Shown here one piece after another: positions 8,915 to 17,382 of a stretch of DNA of 64,000 nucleotides. Position numbers and translations under genes: made by a program. The notes under the pieces were generated by a model. The model did no database searches and was not told the DNA's origin. It saw only the letters and a list, made by a program, of their open reading frames with translations. Numbering within the stretch: position 1 is the first letter of the stretch; every line of letters begins with the position of its first letter. Location: assembly GCA_021405325.1 (NCBI GenBank), contig QWII01000009.1, positions 62,001 to 126,000 on the forward strand. The letters are read 5' to 3'. The DNA is from Caldilinea sp. CFX5. Its GTDB lineage: Bacteria; Chloroflexota; Anaerolineae; Caldilineales; Caldilineaceae.

Positions 8915-8982
8915 GTCGTAGGTGCGGTTTGTAACCGCACTTGTTCCCCGGAGCCAGTGCGGTTACAAACCGCACCTACGAC
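8915..8982. repeat. Long hairpin, 26-bp perfect arms
   Basis: Arms 8915-8940 and 8957-8982 are perfect complements. Each arm itself contains a short palindrome (GTGCGGTT-TGT-AACCGCAC), so a cruciform or a double hairpin is possible. Confidence 0.85.
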
Positions 8983-9084
8983 AGGGAAATCCGACTTCGT
9001 TAACAGGAACAGGGCAATTGGGTAAGTAGGCTTGTCCTGGAAGGATGATTGGGTGATTAGGCTTGCCGTCATAGTCAGGTATGG

Positions 9085-11310
9085 TTACTCCTCAACAGTA
9101 ACGGGAATGGTAATATGGTCGGCGGTTGTGTTGTCGGCCAGGGTGACGGGCTGCCGCCCCACAGATGTGTAGAGACCGATCCGTAATTGATATTCCCCAG
9201 CGCGACCGGTTGCCGGCAGGGGGAGTTGATAGGGATCGCGGATGAGTTTGCCCACAGCCCACGTATCGGTAGGGGCCAACCCCATCACTGGTAAATTGTC
9301 CTGTTGCCCGACCATCTGCCCGTCCGGACCGACGAGATGCGTAAAGACCGTGTAGCTCTCGGCAACCGGCGACAGCGCCTCCCAGTATAACACAACGGGC
9401 AGCGCTTCGCCTACTTTGGCCGGTGCGACCGCAACCGAACGTAAACGGATGGCGCCACCACTGACCGCAATCGCCGCCAGCGGCTGCGCCGTCGGGTGTA
9501 GCACCCGTTTGACAGTGCAGCGTCCTAATGGCTGTTGCTCTAAAATTTGTACCTCCGGTTGGCCAAAGTAACGCTCACCATGCGTTGGCAACGTGTCATC
9601 TGTGACCCACCAGAATTCACGGTGGCCGACATAAGCAGCCAGACGAGCGGCCAGCACACCCTCCCAATCCGGGTCGGCGGGATCATAGCCATCGACCACG
9701 CGCATCTGATAGCTTCCCCCCAGCCAAGGCGAGAAGTCACGCCAGATTTCGATCTGATCGCTGACCAGGGTCGGGTAAGGCCAGATGGCCTGGTCACGCA
9801 AATAGGTGATGGCGGCGCTACAGGGATGTTCCGCCAGCCGCCGATCAGCATACGCCTGGGCGGCGCGTGGCAGACCGGCCACTACGCCAACCGCTGTCAG
9901 CACCATCAGCAAAGCGCTGGCAGTCGCACCAACGAAGCGGAGTTGTCGTTGGCGCGGTTCGCCCGGCCAAATTTGCCCCAGTAGTTCCACTGCCAGCGCC
10001 AACAGCAAGAGCGTGCGCAGAATCACCGTCCCCACCAAGATCCACTCTTCCTGGCGTAGCATCACAAAGAAGATGGGTGATTCAATCAGGTTGATGAAGG
10101 TTAAGGCCGTGATAATCAGCACGCCGCGCAAAGTCGGTAGCAGCAGCACCACAAAGGCGGCGATCCAGACCAGAAATTGCGGACTCCACCCCTTGCTATA
10201 GAGAAAGAGCCAGATGACGCTAATGGCGGCAAAGGCCACCGGCGTTTTTGGTTGCGACCAATCGTAGCGGCGCGTATAGAGCCACAAGTAGAGCAGCCCA
10301 AAGGCCAGCGTGATCAAGCCCCACGGCAGCACACTTTCCCACTGATTCGTCTCTAAACCAGCTAGGTTGCGCATGTTGAGCGGCACCAAACCATAGTCAT
10401 AATAGCCGTCGATCAACGCCCAGACGCTCTGCCAGGGCGGGCGGATGCTGTTGATTGTGAAGCTGCTCAACGCCAGTTCGGTGTTCCCTTGTGCTAATGG
10501 GTAGCCCAGGCCGATCACAACGCCCAGAAACAAAATTGTGTACAAAACCGGTCGCAACAAATTGCCGGGTGACGGTCGGTGAAACCACTCTTCCCGTGCG
10601 GCTTGCCAACTAAGCTTGCTCCCCAGCCAACGAATGGCAATCGGCACAAGCAGCGCCGGGGTCAGCTTGGTCAGAAAGCCCAGAGCCGCCGCCACCGCAC
10701 TCCCCGCCCACCCCCAGCGCCGGCTACGCAACAATAGATCCAGGCCCAGCAACATAAAAAAGAGCGGCATTGCTTCAAACCAGCCGAGCATGGTGTAGAC
10801 GGGGACGAAGAGCAGAGCGTAGAGGATGACAGGGTGACAGGGTGACAAGGTGACGGGGTGACTAGTTGGTTCGTAATTCGTAATTCGTGATTCATGATTC
10901 ATGATTCGTGATTTGTGATTCGTACCCAGTGCCGGGTGGCCTAGTTTGAGGGACAGACGGTAGATCAGGACTAGGTTGGCGCTTTCAAAGAGGAGGAGTT
11001 GTAGGCCAAAGAGTAGGTGGAAGAATAGGCGCGGTTCGACCCACGGTGGGATCCGGCTGGACCATTCAAAGACCGGCAACATGAGCGCCGGGAAGAGCGG
11101 GGGGTAGGCCGTCCAGAGATCGACAAAGGTGCGGTAGCCGCGCGGGAGTTGGAGACCCCATTCGTAGTAAAAATCATAATCGGACGCATCAGCGATAAAG
11201 CCGCCGGGGCGAAAGAGGAAGATCGCCAGCAACCGAAAAGCGGCAAAGAGTACAAAGATGGTGAAAAAGGCAGTATGACGTTGATAAAAAGCACGTAGCT
11301 TGACGGACAT
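9085..11310 (-). CDS. GT-C type membrane glycosyltransferase-like protein with in-frame repeat insertion
   Basis: A 741-residue polytopic membrane protein resembling mannosyl/arabinosyl transferases of the GT-C fold. The first loop has acidic residues (IADASDYDFYYEW) and YPPL; many hydrophobic helices follow to about residue 470. The C-terminal soluble domain contains YTVFTHLVGPDGQMVGQQDN, like the neighbour at 6494. Residues 130-162 are encoded by an intergenic-type short-unit repeat array (10825-10923) that lies between two hydrophobic segments and keeps the frame. Upstream is a short AT-rich spacer to the Uma2 gene. The acceptor is unknown. Confidence 0.75.
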   Translation of the reverse strand: MSVKLRAFYQRHTAFFTIFVLFAAFRLLAIFLFRPGGFIADASDYDFYYEWGLQLPRGYRTFVDLWTAYPPLFPALMLPVFEWSSRIPPWVEPRLFFHLLFGLQLLLFESANLVLIYRLSLKLGHPALGTNHKSRIMNHESRITNYEPTSHPVTLSPCHPVILYALLFVPVYTMLGWFEAMPLFFMLLGLDLLLRSRRWGWAGSAVAAALGFLTKLTPALLVPIAIRWLGSKLSWQAAREEWFHRPSPGNLLRPVLYTILFLGVVIGLGYPLAQGNTELALSSFTINSIRPPWQSVWALIDGYYDYGLVPLNMRNLAGLETNQWESVLPWGLITLAFGLLYLWLYTRRYDWSQPKTPVAFAAISVIWLFLYSKGWSPQFLVWIAAFVVLLLPTLRGVLIITALTFINLIESPIFFVMLRQEEWILVGTVILRTLLLLALAVELLGQIWPGEPRQRQLRFVGATASALLMVLTAVGVVAGLPRAAQAYADRRLAEHPCSAAITYLRDQAIWPYPTLVSDQIEIWRDFSPWLGGSYQMRVVDGYDPADPDWEGVLAARLAAYVGHREFWWVTDDTLPTHGERYFGQPEVQILEQQPLGRCTVKRVLHPTAQPLAAIAVSGGAIRLRSVAVAPAKVGEALPVVLYWEALSPVAESYTVFTHLVGPDGQMVGQQDNLPVMGLAPTDTWAVGKLIRDPYQLPLPATGRAGEYQLRIGLYTSVGRQPVTLADNTTADHITIPVTVEE
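10825..10923. repeat. Short-unit repeat array inside a coding region
   Basis: A 99-bp stretch made of GTGACAGG-type units (10825-10860) followed by ATTCGTGATTC/ATTCATGATTC units (10873-10923). It translates in frame as part of the minus-strand gene (33 residues, no stop). Both unit types also occur in intergenic DNA elsewhere in the window. Confidence 0.88.
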
Positions 11311-11415
11311 AGTTTGCTAATTTTCCGCCAAAGGACGCAAATCAGCAAATTTTTGGTGGGTAGTTGGTTGGTTAGTCAGCTAGTCGGTGCGTTCACGATC
11401 AACCAACCAATCATC

Positions 11416-12135
11416 CTACTGGTTACGTTGCTTACGCAATTCGGCAATCTCCGCCCGTAGACGGATATTTTCTGCCTCTTTCTCATCTGCCCGTTGCGCT
11501 TCCTGTTGCGCTCGCTGCGCTTCCTGCTCGGCCATCTCAACGGCTTCATCCAAACTGGGGACGGGCAGTGCGGTTTGCGGATCAACTACGCGCAGGAATT
11601 TGCCTTCGGGGCGCAAAACGGCCTGCAATTCGGTACTGAAGATCTCGCCATCTTCATTAGGTGTGATACGAACATATTCGTCATCGACTAAGCGATAGCC
11701 GATCAATTGTTGGTCTAAATATTCATCGAGCGGATCAAAGAGAAAATACTCCTGAACGCCAAGCGAGGCATAGAGAGTCGCTTTACTAACCGTGTCTTCA
11801 CTTGCGGTCTCTTTTGAAGTTATCTCGAAGATCACACAGGGCATCGCCTTCTCTTCCCAAACCTTGAAGGAGCGGCGCTCATGCTTGCCGACATTCTTGA
11901 CGACCATCACATCGGGCGCTTTGTGCGCCTTGGGATTGCCCTGTCGGTAGTAGAGAAAAATATTGCCAATTACATAGATGTTCTGTTTACGAAAAAAGTG
12001 CCGTAGCGCGCTTAACAGTTGGACGATTGCCAGAACATGCACTTCCGTTTCCGCCATAGGTTTGCCATCCGATGCTGGGTATTCGATTGTCGCTATTTTT
12101 TGTGTAGGGGCTTGCTCAATGACCAACGCACTCAT
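11416..12135 (-). CDS. Uma2 family (DUF820) PD-(D/E)xK nuclease-like protein
   Basis: About 239 residues. The core from about 20 to 180 is the Uma2/DUF820 fold (KAPDVMVVKNVGKHERRSFK, then CVIFEITSKET with the E-x-S/T-K catalytic pattern), and the last 45 residues form an Ala/Glu/Arg-rich coiled coil. These proteins are abundant in Cyanobacteria and Chloroflexota; their role is unsettled. The ATG at 12135 fits the GGAGGT ribosome site better than the ATG two codons upstream. An extended -10 (TGGTATAAT, -10 at 12181-12176) lies just upstream. It lies downstream of hsdM, but this promoter suggests separate expression. Confidence 0.82.
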   Translation of the reverse strand: MSALVIEQAPTQKIATIEYPASDGKPMAETEVHVLAIVQLLSALRHFFRKQNIYVIGNIFLYYRQGNPKAHKAPDVMVVKNVGKHERRSFKVWEEKAMPCVIFEITSKETASEDTVSKATLYASLGVQEYFLFDPLDEYLDQQLIGYRLVDDEYVRITPNEDGEIFSTELQAVLRPEGKFLRVVDPQTALPVPSLDEAVEMAEQEAQRAQQEAQRADEKEAENIRLRAEIAELRKQRNQ

Positions 12136-12218
12136 CGCCATGTACCTCCTTGTTACAGAGAACAGCCTCTCGGAAATTATACCATACGTGCGCAGGATGA
12201 TCGCCAAAACAACACCCT

Positions 12219-13745
12219 TTACGTCGTCTTTGCCTGCAAATCGCGGGTGATCTCCCGAAAGAGACTTAGGACATCCTCCAAATCCTCCATAATTTCGGCG
12301 GCAATGATTTCCGGTTCGGGTAGATTGGCGCTCTCTTCCAAGGATTCATCACGTAGCCAGAAGAGATCGAGATTGGCTTTGTCACGGGCGAGCAACTCGG
12401 CGTAGGGATAAGCACGCCAGCGACCGGTCGGGTTCTCTGCCGACCAGGTGGGGACGCGCTGCGCTAGGGGCTTACCAGGTTGAAAACAGGCGACAAACTC
12501 GTCCAGATCGGCGCGGGTGAGCGGGTTTTGTTTGAGGGTAAAATTTTTGTTGGTGCGCAGGTCGTAATACCAAACGGTCTCCGTCCACGGTGCGGCCTGA
12601 CCGGGTCGGTTGTCAAAAAAGAGAACATTGGCTTTGACCCCCTGCGCATAAAAGATGCCGGTGGGCAGGCGCAAAATGGTATGGAGAATGGTGCTTTGCA
12701 ACAGGTTGCGGCGGATCGTTTCGCCGGCCCCGCCCTCGAAGAGAACATTATCCGGCACGACCACCGCGGCCCGCCCACCATTAGTCTTGAGCAGACTGCG
12801 GACATGCTGTACAAAGTTGAGTTGCTTGTTGCTGGTCGATGTCCAAAAATCATCGCGTTTGTAAATCAGCGCTTCGCGGCTGATCTCATCGTCACTATCA
12901 CCATTGTTGGCACTATTATTAGAGGCAGTGTTGGCGACAATGGTAATACTGCTCTTTTTGCCAAAGGGTGGATTGGTCAACACCAGATCAAAGCTGCGAT
13001 TGGGTTTGGCGCGCAGGCTGTCATCCACGATGATCGGGCTGACCTTGCTGTCGTGACCGACGCCATGCAGGTAGAGATTCATGACACAAAGACGGGCGGC
13101 GCTATCAACAATCTCCCAGCCGGCCAGGGTGTCGTGATCGAGAAAGGTTTGCTGGTCGCGATCAAGTTTGTAGTGGCTGCGCACATAGTCGCGGGCGGCC
13201 AGGAGGAAACCGCCGGTACCCGCCGCCGGGTCGCAGATGGTCTGGCCGGGGGCCGGTTGCATCACATCGACAATGGCTTGAATCAGCGGCCGCGGGGTGA
13301 AATATTGACCGGCCCCAGCTTTAATGTCTTGGGCGTTGCGTTCAAGCAAGCCTTCGTAGATTTCGGCTTTCACATCAATTGCCAGCCCCATCCACGTTTC
13401 GCCGTCGATCAGCGAGACCAGGCGGGTGAGTTTGGCCGGGTCTTGGATGCGATTTTGCGCTTTGCGAAAGATGGTGGGGACGAGACCAATGCCCGTGCCC
13501 AACGCGCTCAACGTCTGGCGGTACTGCACTTCCAGATCGACGCCGCTACGCTTTTTCAGCCCGGCCCAGTTATAGGCGGCCGGGATGATCGTACTCAACC
13601 CCAATTCGGCGCGCTCGGCATCCATTTTGAGGAAGAGCAGATAGGTCAGTTGTTCCAAATAGTCGCCATACGAAACGCCATCATCGCGCAAAACATGGCA
13701 ATAGTTCCAGATGCGCTGGACAATGGCGGAAGATTGGTTGCTCAC
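12219..13745 (-). CDS. hsdM: Type I restriction-modification DNA methyltransferase subunit
   Basis: A 508-residue N6-adenine methyltransferase subunit of a type I restriction-modification enzyme. The N-terminal helical domain (HsdM_N) is followed by AdoMet motif I DPAAGTGGF (172-180) and the catalytic motif NPPFG (258-262), the usual NPPF adenine-methylase motif. It starts with GTG at 13745. It works with HsdS (13966) and HsdR (17383). The order R...S-M is unusual relative to the common R-M-S or M-S-R, and a repeat-filled 220-bp gap separates it from hsdS, so its expression may be uncoupled from the upstream genes. All key residues are present. Confidence 0.95.
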   Translation of the reverse strand: MSNQSSAIVQRIWNYCHVLRDDGVSYGDYLEQLTYLLFLKMDAERAELGLSTIIPAAYNWAGLKKRSGVDLEVQYRQTLSALGTGIGLVPTIFRKAQNRIQDPAKLTRLVSLIDGETWMGLAIDVKAEIYEGLLERNAQDIKAGAGQYFTPRPLIQAIVDVMQPAPGQTICDPAAGTGGFLLAARDYVRSHYKLDRDQQTFLDHDTLAGWEIVDSAARLCVMNLYLHGVGHDSKVSPIIVDDSLRAKPNRSFDLVLTNPPFGKKSSITIVANTASNNSANNGDSDDEISREALIYKRDDFWTSTSNKQLNFVQHVRSLLKTNGGRAAVVVPDNVLFEGGAGETIRRNLLQSTILHTILRLPTGIFYAQGVKANVLFFDNRPGQAAPWTETVWYYDLRTNKNFTLKQNPLTRADLDEFVACFQPGKPLAQRVPTWSAENPTGRWRAYPYAELLARDKANLDLFWLRDESLEESANLPEPEIIAAEIMEDLEDVLSLFREITRDLQAKTT

Positions 13746-13762
13746 GAGTGTTGCTTTCTAGT

Positions 13763-13795
13763 AAGAGATTGAGAGATTGCAGACGATAATCTCTT
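13763..13795. repeat. Degenerate AAGAGATTGAGAGATT hairpin
   Basis: AAGAGATT (13763-13770) is complementary to AATCTCTT (13788-13795). It is a weak member of the same unit family as 42477-42541, 63037-63100 and 63351-63416. Confidence 0.5.
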
Positions 13796-13809
13796 TTACA
13801 ATAACGCCT

Positions 13810-13967
13810 AGCGTGCGCGGCACTGACCAAGGCCAATCTGCCCCTGCCCGCCAACTGCTGGTCAGTGCCGCGCACGCGAGAATGCACCGCAACTGGTCTC
13901 GCGTGCGCGGCACTGACCAGCAACTTATCACGTAAACCAAGCCGCCTTGGTCAGTGCCACGCACGCT
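13810..13967. repeat. Nested inverted repeats between hsdS and hsdM
   Basis: Four copies of a GCGTGCGCGGCACTGACC core in alternating orientation. The outer pair is 13810-13832 with 13945-13967 (one mismatch); the inner pair is 13858-13881 with 13897-13920 (24 bp, perfect). The right end overlaps the hsdS stop codon. The copies form a large cruciform on paper. Confidence 0.88.
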
Positions 13968-15411
13968 ACTTGGTCTGAATCCGTTCCAACAACCGACTGG
14001 CCGGTTCATCGGTTGGCGTTTGCGCCACCAGTCGCCCGCTAAAGGCGCGCTTGAGAATTGCCTGGCGCAACCGTGCCGCCCGTTGCAGGTCGGCGGTCAC
14101 GGATTTTTCCATTGCGTCAATGACGGACAAGCGCTGCTCGACTTCGGCGACGATACGCGTTTGTTCACTTTGTGGAGCTAATGGTATAGGCAACCCACGA
14201 AGATTTGAACTATTGATAGATGCAAGATTGGTTGTTTGGCTAGCTAATTTCCAAAAATAGTCGCGAGCGTAACTTAGTTGTCTGACTAAATTGATCCATT
14301 TCGCTACAATTTCTTTCGTACCCAACCGTACTGCAAAAACATGATTCTGATGGATACAATCCTGCAATTCTCCATTCCAAATAGCTCCACGCCCTAATTT
14401 ATCCCGATCACCGCCCTCATTAAAGAGAATATCACCAGGCAGTAACCGGTATCGTTCAACTTCGTTTGGGCGGATTTCGATTGTCTTCACTTCAGATAAA
14501 TCCAGAAATCCGTCCTGAACATTAGCAACACGCAGGTAAGGCATTGAGATAGGTATCTGATCTTCAAATTTTCTACCTTTGGCAACTCCTGTTCGTACCT
14601 GAGAAATTGCATCAAGCGTTGTCCACACCCACCCCGACGGCAACGGCGGCAGATCGTCCGTTTGGGGGGCGACGGGTTCGGTGTACTTTTTGCCGAGGTT
14701 GGCGGCTTGCCATTGGCGGCGGCGTTCGGCGAGGATGCGCGCCAGCAGTTGATCAGCCGGTTCGTCGCCGGGGTCTTGGGTCACCAGTCGCCCTTCACAA
14801 GCAGCTTTGAGGACGGCGGCGCGGTAGCGTTTGAGATTAGCCTGAATGCGCTTCAACTTGGCAACGGCAGCATCCAACCGGCTGAAGTGGGTCTCAATGG
14901 CGGCGACGATGCGGCGCTGTTCGGGTAGCGGGGCGAGGGGGAAAGGGCTGTTAAATAGAAACTCAGCCTTTACCCGTAATTGCCCTGCTGTGCCGGAAAA
15001 ATTTGCTTTCGCTTTCTCACGGAACTCCTGCTGTCGAATGAAATGATATATCCATTCAGCGGTCACGTTAGGCTCTGGTGTTAAGACATGAAATTCAGTT
15101 GATCCTACACCAAACCTATTCTTGACATTTCGCGCAATAGCAGATTTGCCGTTTTCCATGCAAGGCGTGATTTTCGCAAAAATCACATCACCTTCGCTAA
15201 AAAGTGTCAGACCGGGTTTAACATCAGATAGTTTGATCTCTTTGGGATCAGCAATAGTTCCTGAATCTGCATCAACTGCCGCCATCGGAACAAATGTGAT
15301 AATGGTATCAGGTGGCAAATCCCGAATGGCTGGATTACGCAGATTAACTTTTGCAACTTGCCCGATTGTCGTCCATACCCAGCCGGGTGGTAGGGTTTCG
15401 GGAATGTTCAT
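13966..15411 (-). CDS. hsdS: Type I restriction-modification specificity subunit
   Basis: About 481 residues with two target-recognition domains, each starting with a P-x-GWVWTT motif (LPPGWVWTTIG at the N-terminus and LPSGWVWTTLD mid-protein), and two conserved helical spacers ending in Q-x-R-I-V-A-x-(I/V)-E. This is the canonical two-half-site HsdS layout that sets the bipartite recognition sequence. The ATG at 15411 was chosen because the first recognition domain begins directly after it; the frame is open to 15507, where it would overlap the upstream gene. No ribosome site is strong. The protein looks intact. Confidence 0.92.
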   Translation of the reverse strand: MNIPETLPPGWVWTTIGQVAKVNLRNPAIRDLPPDTIITFVPMAAVDADSGTIADPKEIKLSDVKPGLTLFSEGDVIFAKITPCMENGKSAIARNVKNRFGVGSTEFHVLTPEPNVTAEWIYHFIRQQEFREKAKANFSGTAGQLRVKAEFLFNSPFPLAPLPEQRRIVAAIETHFSRLDAAVAKLKRIQANLKRYRAAVLKAACEGRLVTQDPGDEPADQLLARILAERRRQWQAANLGKKYTEPVAPQTDDLPPLPSGWVWTTLDAISQVRTGVAKGRKFEDQIPISMPYLRVANVQDGFLDLSEVKTIEIRPNEVERYRLLPGDILFNEGGDRDKLGRGAIWNGELQDCIHQNHVFAVRLGTKEIVAKWINLVRQLSYARDYFWKLASQTTNLASINSSNLRGLPIPLAPQSEQTRIVAEVEQRLSVIDAMEKSVTADLQRAARLRQAILKRAFSGRLVAQTPTDEPASRLLERIQTK

Positions 15412-15484
15412 GCGCTGGTCATTTCTGTGGTTGGATGGGGTAACAGTAGGCGGCGGGTACCTTCCGGGAAGGTTTGGCAACTTA

Positions 15485-15874
15485 TCACGCGTCATCATCC
15501 AAGACAAAGGGCGGTCTGACGATAGGTCCTACTAGTTGCCCCTGGATCGGTAGTGTTTGTAGGGATTGCCTGGGTTGTACAGCGTTCCGTTCTTGATGGA
15601 ACAGAAGCAAATCGCACAACATTTCGGTTGTTTCCGGTAAGCTTACAGACGGGAGAAGGGCAAGCAGCAGATGACAAAGCTGGCGTTGACCTGCGGGTTG
15701 GGCGCTTACGGCAAAATGCGGTAGGTGAACTCGGCGCTTTGGTATTATGGCTACCCCTTGTGTACCATCATCAGCAAGGAGTCGTTGCCATTGTCCAGTA
15801 AAGTTGATAGTTGATACACCAGCGAAGAAAGCCCCTGGCGCGTATGTTGAATTATCCGCATCGTTCAGAAACAC
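15485..15874 (-). CDS. Hypothetical protein in the type I RM locus
   Basis: A 129-residue protein that begins 7 bp after the DUF3037 stop and ends just before hsdS. Its position and tight spacing argue that it is real, and the codon use is compatible. It has no signal peptide or membrane segment, some Leu-rich amphipathic stretches (QLCHLLLALLP) and an acidic C-terminus (LDDDA). A GTG codon coincides with the ATG region as an alternative start. I do not recognise a family. Genes next to DUF3037 are often HipA-like, but no kinase motif is visible in this short protein. Confidence 0.55.
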   Translation of the reverse strand: MFLNDADNSTYAPGAFFAGVSTINFTGQWQRLLADDGTQGVAIIPKRRVHLPHFAVSAQPAGQRQLCHLLLALLPSVSLPETTEMLCDLLLFHQERNAVQPRQSLQTLPIQGQLVGPIVRPPFVLDDDA

Positions 15875-15881
15875 GCAATCC

Positions 15882-16343
15882 TCATTCTACCATCAAGACG
15901 GGGACAGAGGGAGCAAACGCTACTGCCTCCGTCAAAGGGGCGTAGCAGAGTACATAGCGCTGATAAATTCGTGTCAATTCGCTATCCAAGTCTGTGGATA
16001 AACCACCGCCAATCCTGGCATAGACGAGGGAAGCATCATCCTGCGGCAGCACTTGCGCCACCAACTGGTCGATATTGGCCTGTTTTTCTGTAAGCCATCC
16101 ACCTTTACGCCAGCGCTGTTGCAATTGTTGCACCTGGCTTTCAATCGAATGGATCACGAGATGGTAAAAGTTGCCATCGATCGGTCGGAAAAAATGTGAA
16201 ATGCGACTACAGTCGGGATTGAACTTGGCTGTAAAGTAGTTGGCCTCTGGCGCGCAGATCGCAACGCCGACGTTGACAAATTCCCCGGTAACGGTATCAT
16301 AAACGTAACGAAAAACAATGGCTTTGTACAGAATCCCGCTCAT
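15882..16343 (-). CDS. DUF3037 family protein
   Basis: About 153 residues. The N-terminal pattern YKAIVFRYVYDTVTGEFVNVGV matches DUF3037 proteins, which begin with a Y-x-x-x-R-Y-x-x-D-x-x-x-x-E-x-x-N-x-G-V stretch. The molecular function is unknown; members often sit next to HipA-like genes. ATG 16343 was chosen because the family pattern begins there. It lies inside the hsdR-to-hsdS run, 8 bp before the next gene, with a 180-bp gap from the HEPN gene upstream. Confidence 0.75.
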   Translation of the reverse strand: MSGILYKAIVFRYVYDTVTGEFVNVGVAICAPEANYFTAKFNPDCSRISHFFRPIDGNFYHLVIHSIESQVQQLQQRWRKGGWLTEKQANIDQLVAQVLPQDDASLVYARIGGGLSTDLDSELTRIYQRYVLCYAPLTEAVAFAPSVPVLMVE

Positions 16344-16526
16344 ACAGACATCCCTAACCAATTGCATTTGGCAGAAGAATTGTAGCAGGAGGCCGGAAAA
16401 CGTCAAAATTTAGCCGTTCAACGGTTGGTTCAGCTCTGTTACCAGGGGTTGTCACGTCTGCCCCCGCTCATGTCGGGTGAAGCGGTCGCCGTTGTCCAAA
16501 AGCAACCGGCACTCCAAAAATAACAG

Positions 16527-16880
16527 TTACTTTTGCGATTTTCCGACAAGCTGTTCCAAATTGGCCTCAATATCCCTTGCGCTCTTGAGGGCATGGCCGG
16601 CCAACCTTACTGCGGGCTGGGCAAGATCATCTTCGTAGTCGGCTTTTTTTCGTAATTGATGTAGGGCATGGAGGCGGCGACCTAATTGCCGGCGAACCGG
16701 GTGCGCATGTTCCTTGAGGTAATCATGGAGACCCTGGTGCGCATTACCAGAAAACTCCCGATTGTCTTTCTGCTTGACTAGATTGCGGGTAGCGCAATAG
16801 ACCGCATAATAAGCACGGCTCACAGCCATTGTCGAAACTTTTTCAGCGAATGTTAGATAGCTACGCCAATCAAAACTCAT
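16527..16880 (-). CDS. HEPN-domain protein, putative toxin or RNase
   Basis: A 117-residue, all-helical protein with the HEPN-type order: AVSRAYYAVYCATRNL (about 19-34) and the late helix with LRKKADYED (76-84), the R-x-x-ADY pattern common in HEPN proteins of antitoxin-linked pairs. An R-x4-H (R69, H74) and an R-x6-H (R64, H71) are present, but which residue is catalytic cannot be decided. Its start overlaps the upstream stop by 4 bases (ATGA), so the two are translationally coupled like a toxin-antitoxin pair. It sits inside the type I RM locus. Function is inferred from the fold. Confidence 0.72.
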   Translation of the reverse strand: MSFDWRSYLTFAEKVSTMAVSRAYYAVYCATRNLVKQKDNREFSGNAHQGLHDYLKEHAHPVRRQLGRRLHALHQLRKKADYEDDLAQPAVRLAGHALKSARDIEANLEQLVGKSQK

Positions 16881-17290
16881 TTGAACTCGATATTAAAATT
16901 AAAACGGGTATTAAATTGCTCCGTGCGATGCAGGAACCATTCATCAGCAATCGCATCCAGCTTTTGTAGACCAGTTTCTATGTCATCGGTACACTGAATC
17001 CACCCAACCAGTTCCGGCTCCCTTGGTTCTTCGTCAGAATCGAGCAACTCCAGCACGACTTCCACGGCTTGTCCAAAGCCTTTGACAAGCTGCGGCCAGG
17101 CTTGCCCTAAAAGCTCATTGACATCAGGGTGCGCATCCAGATAATTTCTGACCTGCGCCGCATTACGGAATGCGATGCGCGGTGCGGTGGAAAGCGCTTG
17201 CAACGACGACAACGGATTGATTGGTGCAGGCAACGCTTGGCGAGAAGGGGCGCTCTTGCCTTTACGAGTTGTAGTGGTGTTTATGATCAT
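16877..17290 (-). CDS. Unknown partner of the HEPN protein, antitoxin candidate
   Basis: A 137-residue protein with a basic, low-complexity N-terminus (to about 25), then mostly helix-rich sequence, and the end EWFLHRTEQFNTRFNFN. It overlaps the HEPN gene by 4 bases and is therefore co-translated with it. It does not carry a nucleotidyltransferase GS-x10-D-x-D motif, so it is not an MNT antitoxin. No family was recognised. It follows hsdR after 92 bp that contain a TTGACA and a TATACT too close together to form one promoter. Confidence 0.65.
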   Translation of the reverse strand: MIINTTTTRKGKSAPSRQALPAPINPLSSLQALSTAPRIAFRNAAQVRNYLDAHPDVNELLGQAWPQLVKGFGQAVEVVLELLDSDEEPREPELVGWIQCTDDIETGLQKLDAIADEWFLHRTEQFNTRFNFNIEFK

Positions 17291-17382
17291 AAAAGATTCA
17301 TTCGTTAAAAAATAGCTGCCCTTAGGTAGCTATAGTATACACCATTTGTCAATAGCGCGACGATTGCAAGTGATTGGCTGAC

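Noticed and set aside
12480..13772. A 430-codon plus-strand frame
   Set aside because: Antisense to hsdM, whose DPAAGTGGF and NPPFG motifs are unmistakable. High GC makes long antisense frames common here.
13810..13967. A CRISPR array
   Set aside because: The repeats alternate in orientation and the intervals differ in length, so this is an inverted-repeat structure and not an array of direct repeats with spacers.
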